From contig MU405244.1 in NCBI GenBank assembly GCA_022836615.1, positions 230,361-294,360 of the forward strand: a stretch of 64,000 nucleotides of DNA, in the 5' to 3' direction. Shown here in pieces: positions 26,208 through 38,297 of the stretch. The first letter of the stretch is position 1, and each line of letters opens with the position of its first letter. Origin of the DNA: Annulohypoxylon bovei var. microspora. Taxonomy: Eukaryota; Ascomycota; Sordariomycetes; Xylariales; Hypoxylaceae. A program made the position numbers and the translations under genes. The notes beneath the pieces were generated by a model that had not been told where the DNA came from, made no database searches, and saw only the letters and a program-made list of their open reading frames with translations.

Positions 26208-27560
26208 GTGAGCTGTACTCGATCTTGTCGTCGCCACTTCCTGGGTCTTCGTGCCGCTATGTGCTGGTCGACCCGGTTTCGACATCCGTGCCCGCGATGA
26301 GATGGCAACGGACCCGTCGTCCATCATACAGTGTATATGCAAACGCCGACGGGTCCGGGCTAAGGGGCTCTCTCTCTCTCTCTTCTGCCAGATCACGGAA
26401 CGCAAGGGCCGGCCCGTGGGGCTGCATCCTCCGCATGCAAGAGTACACTTCTGTAAAGTCAGAGGCCCGCCTATATTTGTACGTGGAGGTGTTCTCGTGG
26501 AAGACGTCTGGAACCCTTCCGCCACGACACGAGCTCGGGGCCGTCGAACAGACGCCGCCTTAGGGCGGCTCCATATGACGCAAGTGGGCGAAATAACTTG
26601 GTTATATAGATAGACAGCGAGGTTGCCATTAAGGTTATTGTCGAGACATGCAATGCGCCCCGGTGGGTGGGTAGAGATTCCCACTCGAAGCCTCGTATTC
26701 CCTAGCGTGGGTTCAGTGTTATGCGTGACGCTGCAGATCTCCACACGGCATGCATCTAGTTGTGGATATGGGAGTAGCATGGTATCATTTGAATGTCTAT
26801 TCTAGGTATCGTAAGACTACACATTATCAGGGTTGGATGTCAAGTACAACTTATCAGTTACCTACAGTAAGAGCTCTTTGAAGCAGTTACGTAGGTAGGT
26901 AGTCAGCTAGTTTTCGCCTATGTCCCTGATTCTACCTAATATGCACATACATGTACATGTGCATGCGCAGAATGATCTAGAATAGATTGTATGGAAATGC
27001 AAAAATAGGTAGTATCGGAATCCTATCTTGAAATAGCCTCAATAACAACTTAGATATAAAGAGATCTAGGTATATAACGCTGCACGCATAGAAGAGGATC
27101 TCGAGATCCTGACGGAGAAATTATGCCTTTGGCAATGACGACCTTCAAAGCTGTGCTCTACCATCTCCTTGAGAAACTAACTATCTATCATTAGTGCTGC
27201 TAATAAACATAGCCCACCGCGTCAACTCAACCGAGTTCCTGCATTTGATATAGTAAAGGGTTTCATCCGAAACCACCTACCCATAAGGCCCAAGTCAAAT
27301 ATAATGCATGAAGGATAATTATAAGGTATATAGATAGTCTATCTGACTCCCGCCGGCGAACCTTACGATCTCGTTACATCGCGTCCCCCGCACTTCCGTG
27401 ATGTTTGGCCTTCTATAAGGGGAATACGGACGCACGCCCCAAACTCGATCCTTAATTCCCAACGGTGGCATTGACGGATGGAAAAATTATGGAAAATAAT
27501 CAATTACCCGGCCATACTCGCCATGACATTATGCCGAGATAGTAGGTATAGGGGCGACTG

Positions 27561-27568
27561 TATATAAT
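27561..27568 (+). promoter_or_regulatory. Candidate TATA box of the GH43 gene
   Basis: TATATAAT lies 90-97 bases upstream of the GH43 ATG at 27658, a plausible TATA distance given a short leader. Inference from motif only. Confidence 0.4.
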
Positions 27569-27657
27569 GTGAGTTCGGGGAGGGATCGGCGTAGATTGTT
27601 GGTTGTAAGTCTTGGCTGGATTGCTGCTCGATTAGACAAGCTACCCTCATCGCAAAT

Positions 27658-29516
27658 ATGAAGCTGTATTCACTTATGTGGGCTTGGGCGGCGTCCGGCG
27701 TCCTAGGCGCCTCGTGGATCGCCCCAGGAGCCGTGTGGACCGATACCGATGGGAACAAAATCGACGCCCACGGCGGTGGCGTCATGAAGCGTGGTGATAC
27801 CTTCTATTGGGTTGGTCAAGCAGCTAGCAGTAAATAACCTGAACCCCTTGATGTATCAACTAGCTAAAGCTGACAATGTCATTAAGACGAAACGCCGCAA
27901 CTGTATTCATCTACCGATCTCATCAATTGGAAGAATCTTGGGAAAGTAGCCAGCGCCGTTACTGGGATGTGGCGGCCCAAGATAGCAAAGCCGAATGGTT
28001 CATTTTGGGTACGATACCTTTGATCCTAACTTGTTTTCGTCTTGCTATGAATTTTCTGATCAGTTTGTCGGTGATAGTTGTTTGGTCAACAGGATCGCTA
28101 TGTCCTTTCCCTTAAATCGGCGGAATTCACAAGCGGCTACAGTCAAGCGGCTAAGGTCCACATCCCGCCGAACGATTACACCTATTCGGATACCGGCATG
28201 TTCTATGATGACAGCACAAGTGAGTTCACTCTGCTGAAAATGGGAGAGTTATGTTTGCTGATGAGAGCGATGGGTTAGGCACCTATTACCTCCTGACGAG
28301 CGCTGACCACAACGTCGTTCAAATTAACCGCATCAACTCGGATGGTGCACTCGGAGACATGGTTTCGAGACTTGGTACGTTATTCATCTGGACCGGACAG
28401 GCTTGTCAGAAGTACTAAACGGACATACAATAGCGGCCGGGGCATACGAGGCACCAGGCATAGTGAAAGCTGACGGGGTTTACTTCCTCATCGTTTCAGG
28501 AAAGACTGGCTGGCGCTCAAACCCTAACAAGGTCTTTTGGTCGACCTCGATTAACGGTCCCTGGACAGGGGGTTCGGATATCGCCCCTCAGGCCGAGAAT
28601 ACCTACGGTTCACAGAACACCTTCGAACTAACGGTGGCAGGCTCCAAAGCGACCACTTACATTTACATGGGCGATGCTTGGGATTCGAAGGGTGGCGCTA
28701 GCTCGAATTACGTGTGGGCGCCCATGAAGATCAATGCTGGGTAAGTTATTTGAAGATGTTTGGTCTTGTCGGTTAGAGTTCAGGCTGGTTGACTGTAGGT
28801 TGTTTGATATAGGGCACACACCGTTACGATCGATTACCATTCGATGTGGAAAGTCGACGTCAACACCGGTGTGGTTTCTTACCCTAGCACGGCGAAGCGC
28901 TACGAGGCCGAGCACGCCGTATTGTCAGGCAGGACAGGTAACGTAACCCCTTTATATAACATATTTGGACCTATGGCTGACGACGAGAAGTGGTGAGAGA
29001 TTGCAACGAGTGTCTAAGCAAGCGCTCCGTACACGGGGGTAAGTTACTGTGTCCTGTACCCCGAGAAAAATCCATTACAGCGAGACTAATTCGTCCAATA
29101 GTTGGCGACTCAAGTGAAGTGACCTTTCGCAATGTCACCGGAACTGGCTCGCGCCAATGGCTTTCTTTCCACTACCGAGTCAATAACCCAGAAGGTATGT
29201 TGCAATACTCTAATATCGTGAGGACAGCGTTGAAACTGATAAACAACTGCCACAGCTGGCGAGGCTCATATATACGTCAACGATGAGCCAGCTGTCAACG
29301 TCTCGAGCCTGAACTCTCGTGCCGGTTACCATGCTTCTACTCCAGTCGAACTCATCCTGAAGCGCGGAGACGTGAATACCATCACTTTCGGAGCCACAGG
29401 TAGCGATGGTACGTCATTTCTCGCTAGTTCTAATGTTTGTCGTACTTACTAACAATGCTGCTGCAGGATTCGAGGTTGCGGTGGATGGAATTGAGCTGTT
29501 TGAGGAGGACGAGTGA
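27658..29516 (+). CDS. Secreted GH43 exo-beta-1,3-galactanase-like enzyme with C-terminal CBM
   Basis: Ten exons: 27658-27829, 27887-28008, 28078-28219, 28279-28374, 28434-28740, 28813-28937, 29000-29038, 29102-29194, 29256-29408, 29467-29516; all GT..AG and in frame, 432 residues. A signal peptide (MKLYSLMWAWAASGVLGA) points to secretion. The GH43 beta-propeller covers about 25-295: IDAHGGGVMKRGDTFYW, LYSSTDLINWKNLGK, SDTGMFYDD, YEAPGIVK, GSQNTFEL. The C-terminal part (about 300-432: YEAEHAVLSG, SFHYRVNN, HIYVNDEP, FEVAVDGIEL) resembles a CBM35-type galactan-binding module. By analogy with the fungal GH43_24 galactanase, Glu183 would be the catalytic acid and Gln238 the base; their 55-residue spacing agrees with my recollection of that enzyme. 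The residue at the usual ERPK Glu is Trp86 (WRPK). Likely acts on arabinogalactan side-chain backbones; substrate is inferred. Confidence 0.85.
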
Positions 29517-30244
29517 TATAGCTCCTTTCTCTCTCCACGCAACAGGTACTAGGCTCGAAGAGCACATGTTGTGTTGGATCGGATTGGTGTCTCATATATT
29601 TGTCCATTACTTGTGCGCCTTTTTGATTATTGTAAATATTACTTTCTGAATGCCTTACATATGTGATATTCGCAGTTTATGATGCGATGCGCCGACTAGT
29701 TGTCCTAGTTGACGAGTAGAATCGTATGGATAGAAAAAACTCATTGGAGTTTCTAATTAGAAAGAAACTATTCGAGTACCTAAGGTATTAAAATTGGAAG
29801 ATGAATGCTATAATCTAGGTGCTGCCCCTTTTCGAGGTGAATATGGAAATGGGTATAAAGTTATACTGTGATAATTAGCGAGGATATTGGAAATTATGTA
29901 AACTGGTAATCGTTGAACGGAAATTTAAGACGTTTTAGCCCCTCCACATCCGTTATATATCCGTATAAGACGACATTTCTTAACTGTATTTCATTACCCC
30001 TACAAACCGTAATTTGATATTAACGGTAACTAAACGTAAAGAAAGTTATGAAATTAAGCTTAATTCTTACCGTTCCGATCTTGCGACTTGCCCCGCGTGT
30101 CTTTGGAGTCATTCCCTAGATTCGTTTCCTAGATTCATACATACTCATACTTCATGCAACGAACGGTACTCAACTATAGGTTCGGCTGAGATATCTCGGC
30201 AGGTTTTAAGGGGGTTTTAACTACGGATTTTCGGGCAAGGAGAA
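29517..30244. other. Intergenic, GH43 3' end to Rqc2 promoter
   Basis: AT-rich, no gene seen. Confidence 0.5.
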
Positions 30245-33200
30245 ATGAAGCAAAGATTTTCTTCATTAGATGTCAAGGTAGGTCATCTCAACAGTTCTAG
30301 GTATTTCATAGCCAAACACTGCTAACTTATATTCTATGCTAGGTCATCGCTCACGAGCTATCGACGAGCCTTGTCTCCCTTAGAGTTTCGAACATATATG
30401 ACCTATCTTCTAAAATTCTCCTTTTCAAGTTCGCAAAACCCGAAATAAAGAAGCAGCTTGTCATAGAATCCGGCTTCCGATGTCACCTTACTGACTTTGC
30501 GCGGACCACTGCTGCTGCTCCATCCTTCTTCGTACAAAAGCTGCGCAAAGCTTTGAAGACCCGACGAGTAACGGCCATATCGCAAATAGGTACAGATCGT
30601 ATTATCGAGTTTCAGTTCAGCGATGGGCTATTTAGACTGTACTTGGAGTTCTTTGCTGGAGGCAATGTGATCTTGACCGATAACGAGCTCAAGATTATAA
30701 CCCTCTTGCGGAATGTCCCGGAAGGAGAAGGTCAGGAACCGCAAAGCCCAGGTCTCACTTACTCTTTGGAAAATAGACAGAACTATGGCGGCGTTCCAGC
30801 TTTGACCAAGGAGCGTGTGCGAGATGCACTTCAGACCACCATTCAAAGAGCTGCTGATTCGGCTGCCAAGGGCAAAAAAATCAAGAGAAAACCCGGCGAT
30901 GAATTACGAAGAGGGCTTGCAACAACCATCACAGAATTACCCCCGATATTAGTCGACCATGCATTAAGAGTCACCGGCTTCAACTCGAACGCACCTCCAT
31001 CTACAGTGTTGGAAAACGAAGGACTCCTTGACCACCTACTACAGTCGCTTGAGGAAGCCCGCAAGATCGTCCACGAAGTTACTAGCTCTGATACTTGCAA
31101 AGGATATATTCTGGCTAAAACGAGACCGGGCACTGAGAGTTCGCAACCGGATGGCGCGGATGGAGAGCCACAACAGAAGGGTAATTTACTTTACGAGGAT
31201 TTTCACCCATTTCTACCTCGCCAATTCGAAGAAGACCCAAATTGCGTTGTGCTCACTTTCGACAATTTCAACAAGATGGTAGATGAATTCTTTTCTTCTA
31301 TTGAAGGACAGAAACTGGAGTCGCGGTTAACCGAAAAGGAGGCTGCTGCTAAGCGAAAGCTAGATGCTACTAAAGCAGACCACGCAAAGCGGATCGAGGG
31401 TCTTCAAGAGGTTCAACAGCTTAATGTCCGTAAGGCTAGTGCGATTGAAGCGAACGTCGAGAGAGTCCAGGAAGCTATAGATGCGGTAAACGGTCTAATA
31501 CAACAGGGGATGGACTGGGAGGATATCGGCAAGCTTATTGACCGAGAACGCCGACGGAACAACCCCGTAGCTGCTATTATCACATCGCCTCTTAAGCTAC
31601 ACGAGAATACTATTACTGTGCTCCTTGGAGAAGCCGAGGAGGAAGAAGAGGAAGAAGACGATGCATCCGATACCGACTCTGTAAGTTCGGACGATAGTGG
31701 ATACGCGGGTACAGAGGCGTCTATGCGGAAGGTTCGTGATAATCGGCTAGCAGTTGACGTTAACCTCGACCTTTCCCCTTATGCCAACGCAAGAGAATAC
31801 TATGACGAGAAGAAAGTAGCAGCTGTAAAGGCACAGAAAACAATGCTTCAATCGGAGACTGCATTGAAAAACGCAGAGCAGAAAATCTCCGCAGAACTAA
31901 GGAAGGGCCTGAAGCAGGAGAAGCCGGTCTTACAACCGATCCGAAGGCAGCTATGGTTCGAGAAGTTCACATGGTTTATCTCGTCTGATGGTTACCTTGT
32001 ACTTGGTGGCAAGGATGCCCAGCAAAACGAGATGCTCTATAGACGATATCTAAAGAAGGGTGACGTCTATGTGCACGCAGACCTTCACGGCGCACCAAGC
32101 GTCATAATCAAAAATAGTCCAAATACGCCTGATGCCCCTATACCGCCGTCAACCCTATCACAGGCCGGGTCTCTGTCGGTTTGTGCTTCATCCGCCTGGG
32201 ACTCCAAGGCTGGTATGGGCGCATGGTGGGTAAACGCGGATCAGGTATCAAAATCAGCACCAACTGGAGAATTTCTGGGCACTGGTAGTTTCATGGTGAG
32301 AGGAAAGAAAAACTTCTTACCTCCTGCGCAATTGATTTTAGGCTTTGCATTGATGTTCAAGATTAGCGAAGAAAGCAAGGCTAAGCACGTCAAACATCGC
32401 CTTTATGATCTTCCAGAGGCCGGGTCAAGCAATCAAGCTTCGACGGCTGCTGCTAGCAAATCTGCAGCCGATACGACTAGAGAAATTGATTCGGAGAGCG
32501 ACTCAGGAGACAGCGCTATAGATGTTGAAGAAGATGCTGAACCTAAAGAAAATCCGCTTCAACCTTCAAAGCATAACGATGATGAGCATGAATCTCTAGA
32601 CCCGGTGGAAGGAAGCCATCCCAACCGAGGAGTTAGCAGCTTAACAATATCCGAAGAGCCTCCTATTGCTAGCGCTGCTGAAGCTACGCAAGCGGAAGAA
32701 GTCGAAGTTGACGAACAGGAGGAAGACCCAAAAACAGCAACAGCCGCTGATTCGGCGCCTTTGAGCACAGTGAATACCCCAGAAGCTGCTTCTTCAGGAA
32801 AATCTACACCCCAGCCCCCCCAAAAAGGCCAGCAAGGTAAGCGGGGCCAGCGAGGCAAAGCCAAGAAAATCGCCGCCAAGTACAAGGACCAAGATGAGGA
32901 AGACCGTGCCGCTGTCGAAGCTCTCATAGGGGCTACAGCGGGGAAGCAAAAGGCCGAGGCTGAGGCGAAAGCAAAGGCTGAACGTGAAGCACAACGGGTA
33001 GCTACACTTGAACGCCGCCGAGCTCAACACCAACGGCAGCAGCGTGAGACGGCCGAGCACGAAGAAGTCCGCAAGATGATGCTCGAGGAGGGCATCGAGA
33101 CTCTCGATGCCGAAGAAACGGCTAGCCTGACACCTCTCGATGCGCTCGTTGCAGCCCCACTTCCCGGCGACGAGATCCTTGAGGTTATCGCCGTATGCGC

Positions 33201-33531
33201 TCCCTACAGCGCACTCAGCCGCTGCAAGTACAAGGTCAAGATGCAGCCCGGAACGCAGAAGAAGGGCAAAGCTGTAAGGGAAATCCTCGAGGCATGGAAG
33301 GCGGCCTCGACAAAGAAAGGGGTGCTAGACGAGAAAAGCGAGGACAAGGAGAAGATGTGGCCCCGTGAGGTGGAGCTTTTTAAGGCCCTTAAGCCCGAGG
33401 AGATCTTCAACGTCGTGCCTGTTGGGAAGTTAAGGGTCATGACTAGCGGGGCTGGCGGAGGTGGAGATGCGAAAGGTAAAGGCGGAAGCAAGGGGAGTGG
33501 TGGTAGTGCGAACCGTGGCAAGAAGAGGTAG
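30245..33531 (+). CDS. TAE2: Rqc2/Tae2 (NEMF family) ribosome quality-control factor
   Basis: Two exons, 30245-30277 and 30343-33531 (intron GTAGGT..CTAG), 1073 residues, the usual size. The short first exon encodes MKQRFSSLDVK, the conserved NFACT start. Asp9 and the Asp96-Arg97 pair (IGTDRIIEF) correspond to the yeast residues needed for CAT-tailing. Then come helical/coiled-coil segments, an acidic run at about 440-460, the NFACT-R domain at about 545-665 (SSDGYLVLGGKDAQQNEML, VYVHADLHGAPSVI), a charged K/E/R linker (about 850-930), and the NFACT-C/DUF3441 region at about 950-1045 (VIAVCAPYSALSRCKYKVK). The tail is Gly/Lys-rich. The protein binds the 60S subunit carrying a stalled peptidyl-tRNA, recruits the Ltn1 ubiquitin ligase and directs C-terminal Ala/Thr addition. 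Convergent with the amidoligase gene, 365 bp apart. Confidence 0.95.
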
Positions 33532-33896
33532 AAGAGTTAAGGAGATGTAGATAGCACAGGTCAATAGATCTATTTCTATCAGCCCTCGGTGGCAGAGGCG
33601 GTTGCTGTGAACCCCATCAATGGGCGATTCACATATATTCCTACTAAAGGCGAAACCTCTATTACATTCCATTCTTCAACATCCCGAATAGTCACTCGCC
33701 TCGGAAGTCTCTAATTATCTGAAATGGTAGCACACAAAACATCCACGAGATTTTATCACAACAAAAGCTTGGTTCTCATAATCTTCAATTATCCGTATAT
33801 TCAACTAAATATATTTCTTGGTCCTACCTGAGTACCTATATATGGGCATGATATCAGAACACTTACCACGATTAAAATCTACGATCTCTAGTATAC
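33532..33896. other. Shared 3' region of convergent Rqc2 and amidoligase genes
   Basis: 365 AT-rich bases must hold both transcript ends; overlap of the 3' UTRs is likely. No gene. Confidence 0.5.
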
Positions 33897-35999
33897 TTAT
33901 TTCATAACCCGGTAGAAAGGGTCTTCCCATCTAACCTGTGAGTCATCCGGCTCAAAGAATCCGGTATTGCCAAGAATATGGGTCTCGAAGAATTGCTGAA
34001 TGACGGCGGGTACGTGAAGGGCGTCTAGGATGGGCTGCTCATCATTGAGGATTCGGGTCAAGAGATTCCTGAACGCCTCACCTTCATACCTCTTAGCTGT
34101 GTCCACTGTCGTGCAGCAGATCATCATCCAGGTCATGATGTGAGTAGGATCGAGCGAGCCACCGCACTGGCGGAATTCGAAAACCCCTCGATCAGCGTCG
34201 ACCACGTCGAAGTTTAAGTCTAAGCTGGTAGACGCGGCAAAGACCTCCTCGGCTGCGGTCGGTACTATGGTGTTTGACATAGCACCATCGCCGGTACACT
34301 TGATCACTACCTCCGTCTTGGAAAAGGGGGCGCCAGTAGTGACCCCTCGTGCGATGGAGTTGACGGTGCTGTATGACCATAGGCTGGCTAAAAACACGCG
34401 ATCCGACAACTTACCTTCTCCTTTGAGGGCGGCCATCAGATCCTTTGGCAAATGTTGCTCCATTAGATTCATCCATCCCCGCCGCTCGCTATGGGCGGGC
34501 CGTGGCAGGACATCGTCCTCGTTCTGCTTAATGGTCGCAGCATCCATGTAGGACAGCGCACCGAGCCGAGACCGTTCCGTAATAGGACCACAGTGTTTGT
34601 CGTACAGAGCGCCCGTGCGGTGGACGCGGTTGAGCCGGCTAAACCCCTTGTCGCGGAGGACGACAAGGAGAGTGACGAACTTCTTGATGTCGATCAAGTT
34701 CAGCCCCGTGGTGTGCGAAACCGTGATCTGTGTCGTAACCGGGATCGACGGTACGTCCTTGTGGATGCGGAAGTTGTTGCGCATCGTCCGGCAGATCTGA
34801 GTTAACATGTTCTCGATATCCTGAGGCCTACGCGTCATACGAAGCACCGGCGACGCAATCTTTACCACCTCGTAGTGGTACGGGTCGAACGGCTCCTTGG
34901 GCGCGTCTGCGTATTCGGCGCTTTCTGTCATATCGTCGAGGTGTATATTCGTCATCGCGTACACCGAGAACGCCCGGTACCGCGGCTTCATGTGGAGGAG
35001 CGCCACGTGCTTCGGATCCCGCTTCGCCCGGAAAACTTCCAGCCGCAGCAGCTCCTCCAGGCGTATCCGCGCCTGCGTCACGTCGCCCGAGGCCGGCACG
35101 CCTAGGATCGGCGTGGCTCGCGTGGCGGCTTTGATGTCGGCCTCGGTAGCCGTCACGAGGCGCTTGCCTCCTACCTCCGGGGCGAAGTGCGTCAGCAGAA
35201 CCATCGCGAGCGCGTTCCGCGCGGCCTGCTGGGCCACGGCGCTTACCGACCGCGCCGGCGCCCCATGCACCGGGGTGTCGTCGGCCCCACTCGGTCCCGC
35301 CCTATCCGTGCCCTCCTCCCGGCTCAGCAGGTTCGCCATCTGGAGGTCGTGCAGCGGCTGGCCCTCCGCCGGGTCCTTAGGCACGAAGACCATGTCGGTC
35401 TGCGCGTTCAGCACCTCCAGCACGCGGTCGACGACGATCTGCCGCACCCGCGCCGGGTCCGGGTCCCCGGCCTCGTCGACGATGTCCTGCGCGAGCCACC
35501 GCGCCTCGGCCGGGTGCGGGTTCGCGTTCGCGACCTCGGCGCGGTCGCGCCGGTACACGGCGATCGGCAGCTCGAGCTCGAACCCGGCCGTGTAGAAGGC
35601 CGGCCGCGTGGTGTCGCGCACCCAGTCGGTGCGCGGGCGCGGCGGCGACGGCGGCGCTATGGCCCCGGGCCGGCTGCCCCGGTCGTCCTGCTCCTGCTCC
35701 GTGATCCAGTCCCGCGACGTCTGGGTCTCCGTCATCGCGCTCGGGTGCTTGGCCTCGTTCAGGTCGCGCCGCAGGAGCTCGAGCGCCGTCGGGCTGTTGC
35801 CCGTGCCCCCCGGGTGCCGCCGGTCCCAGTCCGCGTGGAGCGCCCCGAGCTGCTCGACGGTGGTGAGCTGCAGCTCTTCCCACGGCACGCTGTTTAGCGT
35901 TGCGAGGTACGTGCGCCAGTCGGTTTCTATCCAGTCGAGGCCCAGCAGCATGGAATCCCAGTCGAAGCCGGAGTTGGAGCTGGAGCTGGTGGTGGCCAT
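33897..35999 (-). CDS. Divergent Amidoligase_2-family protein
   Basis: Single-exon gene of 700 residues starting at ATG 35997-35999 (MATTSSSSNSGFDWDSMLLG). The N-terminal 130 residues are polar and Pro/Arg-rich. The family hallmark GxExE-like strand is present as YTAGFELELPIAVYRR (about residue 140). The C-terminal half has GLNLIDIKKFVTLLVVLRDK and the late strand GVFEFRQCGGSLDPTHIMTW, which match the end of fungal Amidoligase_2 domains (ATP-dependent carboxylate-amine ligase fold related to glutamine synthetase). The usual HVHV-type motif before the middle helix is replaced by TVSHTTG, so catalytic competence is uncertain. These proteins are proposed to make amide bonds on peptides or wall-related molecules; no substrate is known here. 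The part encoding residues about 30-330 is strikingly GC-rich. Confidence 0.72.
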   Translation of the reverse strand: MATTSSSSNSGFDWDSMLLGLDWIETDWRTYLATLNSVPWEELQLTTVEQLGALHADWDRRHPGGTGNSPTALELLRRDLNEAKHPSAMTETQTSRDWITEQEQDDRGSRPGAIAPPSPPRPRTDWVRDTTRPAFYTAGFELELPIAVYRRDRAEVANANPHPAEARWLAQDIVDEAGDPDPARVRQIVVDRVLEVLNAQTDMVFVPKDPAEGQPLHDLQMANLLSREEGTDRAGPSGADDTPVHGAPARSVSAVAQQAARNALAMVLLTHFAPEVGGKRLVTATEADIKAATRATPILGVPASGDVTQARIRLEELLRLEVFRAKRDPKHVALLHMKPRYRAFSVYAMTNIHLDDMTESAEYADAPKEPFDPYHYEVVKIASPVLRMTRRPQDIENMLTQICRTMRNNFRIHKDVPSIPVTTQITVSHTTGLNLIDIKKFVTLLVVLRDKGFSRLNRVHRTGALYDKHCGPITERSRLGALSYMDAATIKQNEDDVLPRPAHSERRGWMNLMEQHLPKDLMAALKGEGKLSDRVFLASLWSYSTVNSIARGVTTGAPFSKTEVVIKCTGDGAMSNTIVPTAAEEVFAASTSLDLNFDVVDADRGVFEFRQCGGSLDPTHIMTWMMICCTTVDTAKRYEGEAFRNLLTRILNDEQPILDALHVPAVIQQFFETHILGNTGFFEPDDSQVRWEDPFYRVMK

Positions 36000-38267
36000 G
36001 GTGACGGTGTGTATAGTGTGTATAGGGTGTATATGTGTGTTTACTAAACTTACCTAATGGATTCTAATATCTACTATCTTGTAAGGGTTAAGTATTTCTA
36101 TTTTCACTTACCTTAGTATGTGATAGCTGGTATTTGGATGGTTGCTTTCACGTTACGGAATCGTGAGATGTGATGATGGTCTAGCTCAGGGGCTAGCTTG
36201 ATATAGAGGCATGTTAGAAAGATCGCGTTACAATCGCTTTATTCAGCTGGTCAAGTTGTTAATAGACATGCGACCTGTTCACTCTCAAGGAAGCGTCGGT
36301 TCCGGGGTCCCCGTTCCGATCGAGCCGAGCTTCTTTGATGTCTATTTCTTTCATCGGGTCGAAGAACACATGGCCATGAATTACCATTGAATCATGGGGC
36401 GTGGCTTGCTTGAATAGGTAAATAATATCAATGGGGACAGGCTAAGAGGCGCGCTTGAAAGGAGATATAAAGGTTACAAGATGGTTAGTATGTGGAGAGA
36501 AAATAGGAATGTATAGTGTTACCCCTTTACGTGTATCAGTCTCTTTGTACTCCTAGACTTTCCGATAATTTGAAGAAGACTGAAAGATATTTCTGATGAT
36601 ATTTGAGCTTGATTGTGGCGGCTTACCATACGAGTACATATGGTATAGTTACGAGCCTTTGATAGTTTTTGGTATAGGGGCTTGGCTTCTAGGTGCAATT
36701 CCTGTGGGGTTCTATCTCTACCTAGGTACCTATGTTTGAACTCATAGTAGAGAAGCTATCACCAAGTCTTGATAATATGTACCAAATATAGGGAAGTGCC
36801 AGTAAAACTAGAGATAATTCACCCTTGCGGATAAATACGTCCATTTGGACATGTCTTTGGGGGTTTCGTACTCAGTGAATGGTTAAAGTTGCATATGTCC
36901 TTTTTATTATTGAACGCCACATGCCGTTGCTGTCTGGGTATTACCTTGTACCTACAAGATGAGTTGATACGGCTTTCTGTGGCATATACAACGTCACATT
37001 TCATGAAGTAGGTAGTGATGGTATTTACTAGATAATATCTTGTAACTATGAGTATATCTTGTCAGATTGTCGCTAGTACGGTTCTTCTCGATCTACCTAC
37101 TAAGTCACTAAAGCCAATGTGAGGCTTTATGAACAAGGAGGAGCCTGTAATAGAAGTGCCATGCTGTGTTCTAGCTATATGATACTTGACTAATTCCGGT
37201 GAGACAATCGGTGTCTTGGTCATCCACCATGCTTCTCGGCGGACTATAACAAATCAGGTATTGGAACAGACATGGCCTTATCGTCCCGGTTTCGATAGGG
37301 AATTAGACAGTAGCCGGGGCGCTGATCGAGACCGGCAGAGGTTGGTTTACATAGTTGTAAGACCATCCTAATTAGTTTTATGCGGTGACAACTCAATAGT
37401 AATACGTCACTCGAGGCGTTCCTTAAACCGTGCTAGAAAGTTAAGTAGCCTAAGGACTGTTGTTGGGTAGAATCCTCTATGTACCTAGGCGCCTAAGATT
37501 AATAGATCCTTGCTAAGCTATTTGCTCTTGGAATCGCAAGGGCTTGAAAAAAGTGACTAGAGACACCTTTTAAGATCGTTGAACAGCTGCTGCCAAGTTG
37601 TAAAAGAGTCGGGGTCAACTAATTGGCGACATATTGACCTTTTAGACCTTGAATACTAGTTCAATCGGTTTGATCCAGCTAATGACAACCAAACAAACCC
37701 TATGGTCTAGACTCGTAAATATCTTCTCTTCAATGTATGAAATAATCATTATAAAAGTCGTCATTTGGACCATTTTGTCTCGTGTCAATAACAGAACGAT
37801 CCTTAAACCCACATACCTAAGCACCTACCTAAGTAGTTATGCTGTTGGTGCAACATCATGCAAGGTACCCCGAGGGAGAGGAGCGATGTTCCTGGACGAG
37901 AAGCTGACAATATTCGGACTGACGTGAGCAATGGAAAGTTAAACAGGCATTGCCGCGTATGGCAATGGAGTAAATGCGAACGGTCTGCCTCTAGAATGTT
38001 TATGTAGCATTTGCTGAGATCATGAAACCGTAATGTATGCAGCTAATGAATCCTTCGAGCTGCCGATACCCCAAAACCTATGGTGAGCACGTGTCTCCCT
38101 TGCAATAAAAGACTGGTACCGTAAGATTGCTATCGGAGTGGCCGTGCCACTGAGTCGATTTTGGATATCGTCGATCTGCAACAGTTAGGGGAGTTTTATA
38201 AGAGGCTCCTTTGTGCGAGCTAATCATACACAAGTGTAGTTTTTGGCAATCTGATAATGCACTATTG

Positions 38268-38297
38268 CGTGTGTGTATGTATGTATGTGTGTGTGTT
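38268..38297. repeat. TG/TATG microsatellite
   Basis: Imperfect (TG)n(TATG)n tract in non-coding DNA. Confidence 0.7.

Larger units (their letters stand above)
22671..27657. other. HEX1 5' leader/promoter followed by a gene-poor region up to the GH43 gene
   Basis: About 22670-23000 reads as a pyrimidine-rich leader on the minus strand. A possible extra leader intron (GTAAAG at about 22777 to an acceptor TTTCAG or CCCTTAG) fits. From 23600 to 25900 the DNA is AT-rich with no supported gene. A GC-rich patch at about 26200-26600 carries overlapping open frames on both strands (26196-26780 minus, 26251-26613 plus) without domains. Hairpin at 26171-26207. The GH43 promoter lies at the right end. 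Confidence 0.5.

Noticed and set aside
26196..26780. 194-codon minus frame
   Set aside because: Lies in a GC-rich patch with overlapping plus frames; composition is off-frame-like and no family is recognised.
34897..35897. Long plus-strand and other-frame open frames over the amidoligase gene
   Set aside because: By-products of high GC content; Arg/Pro/Gly-rich and in conflict with the well-supported minus-strand gene.
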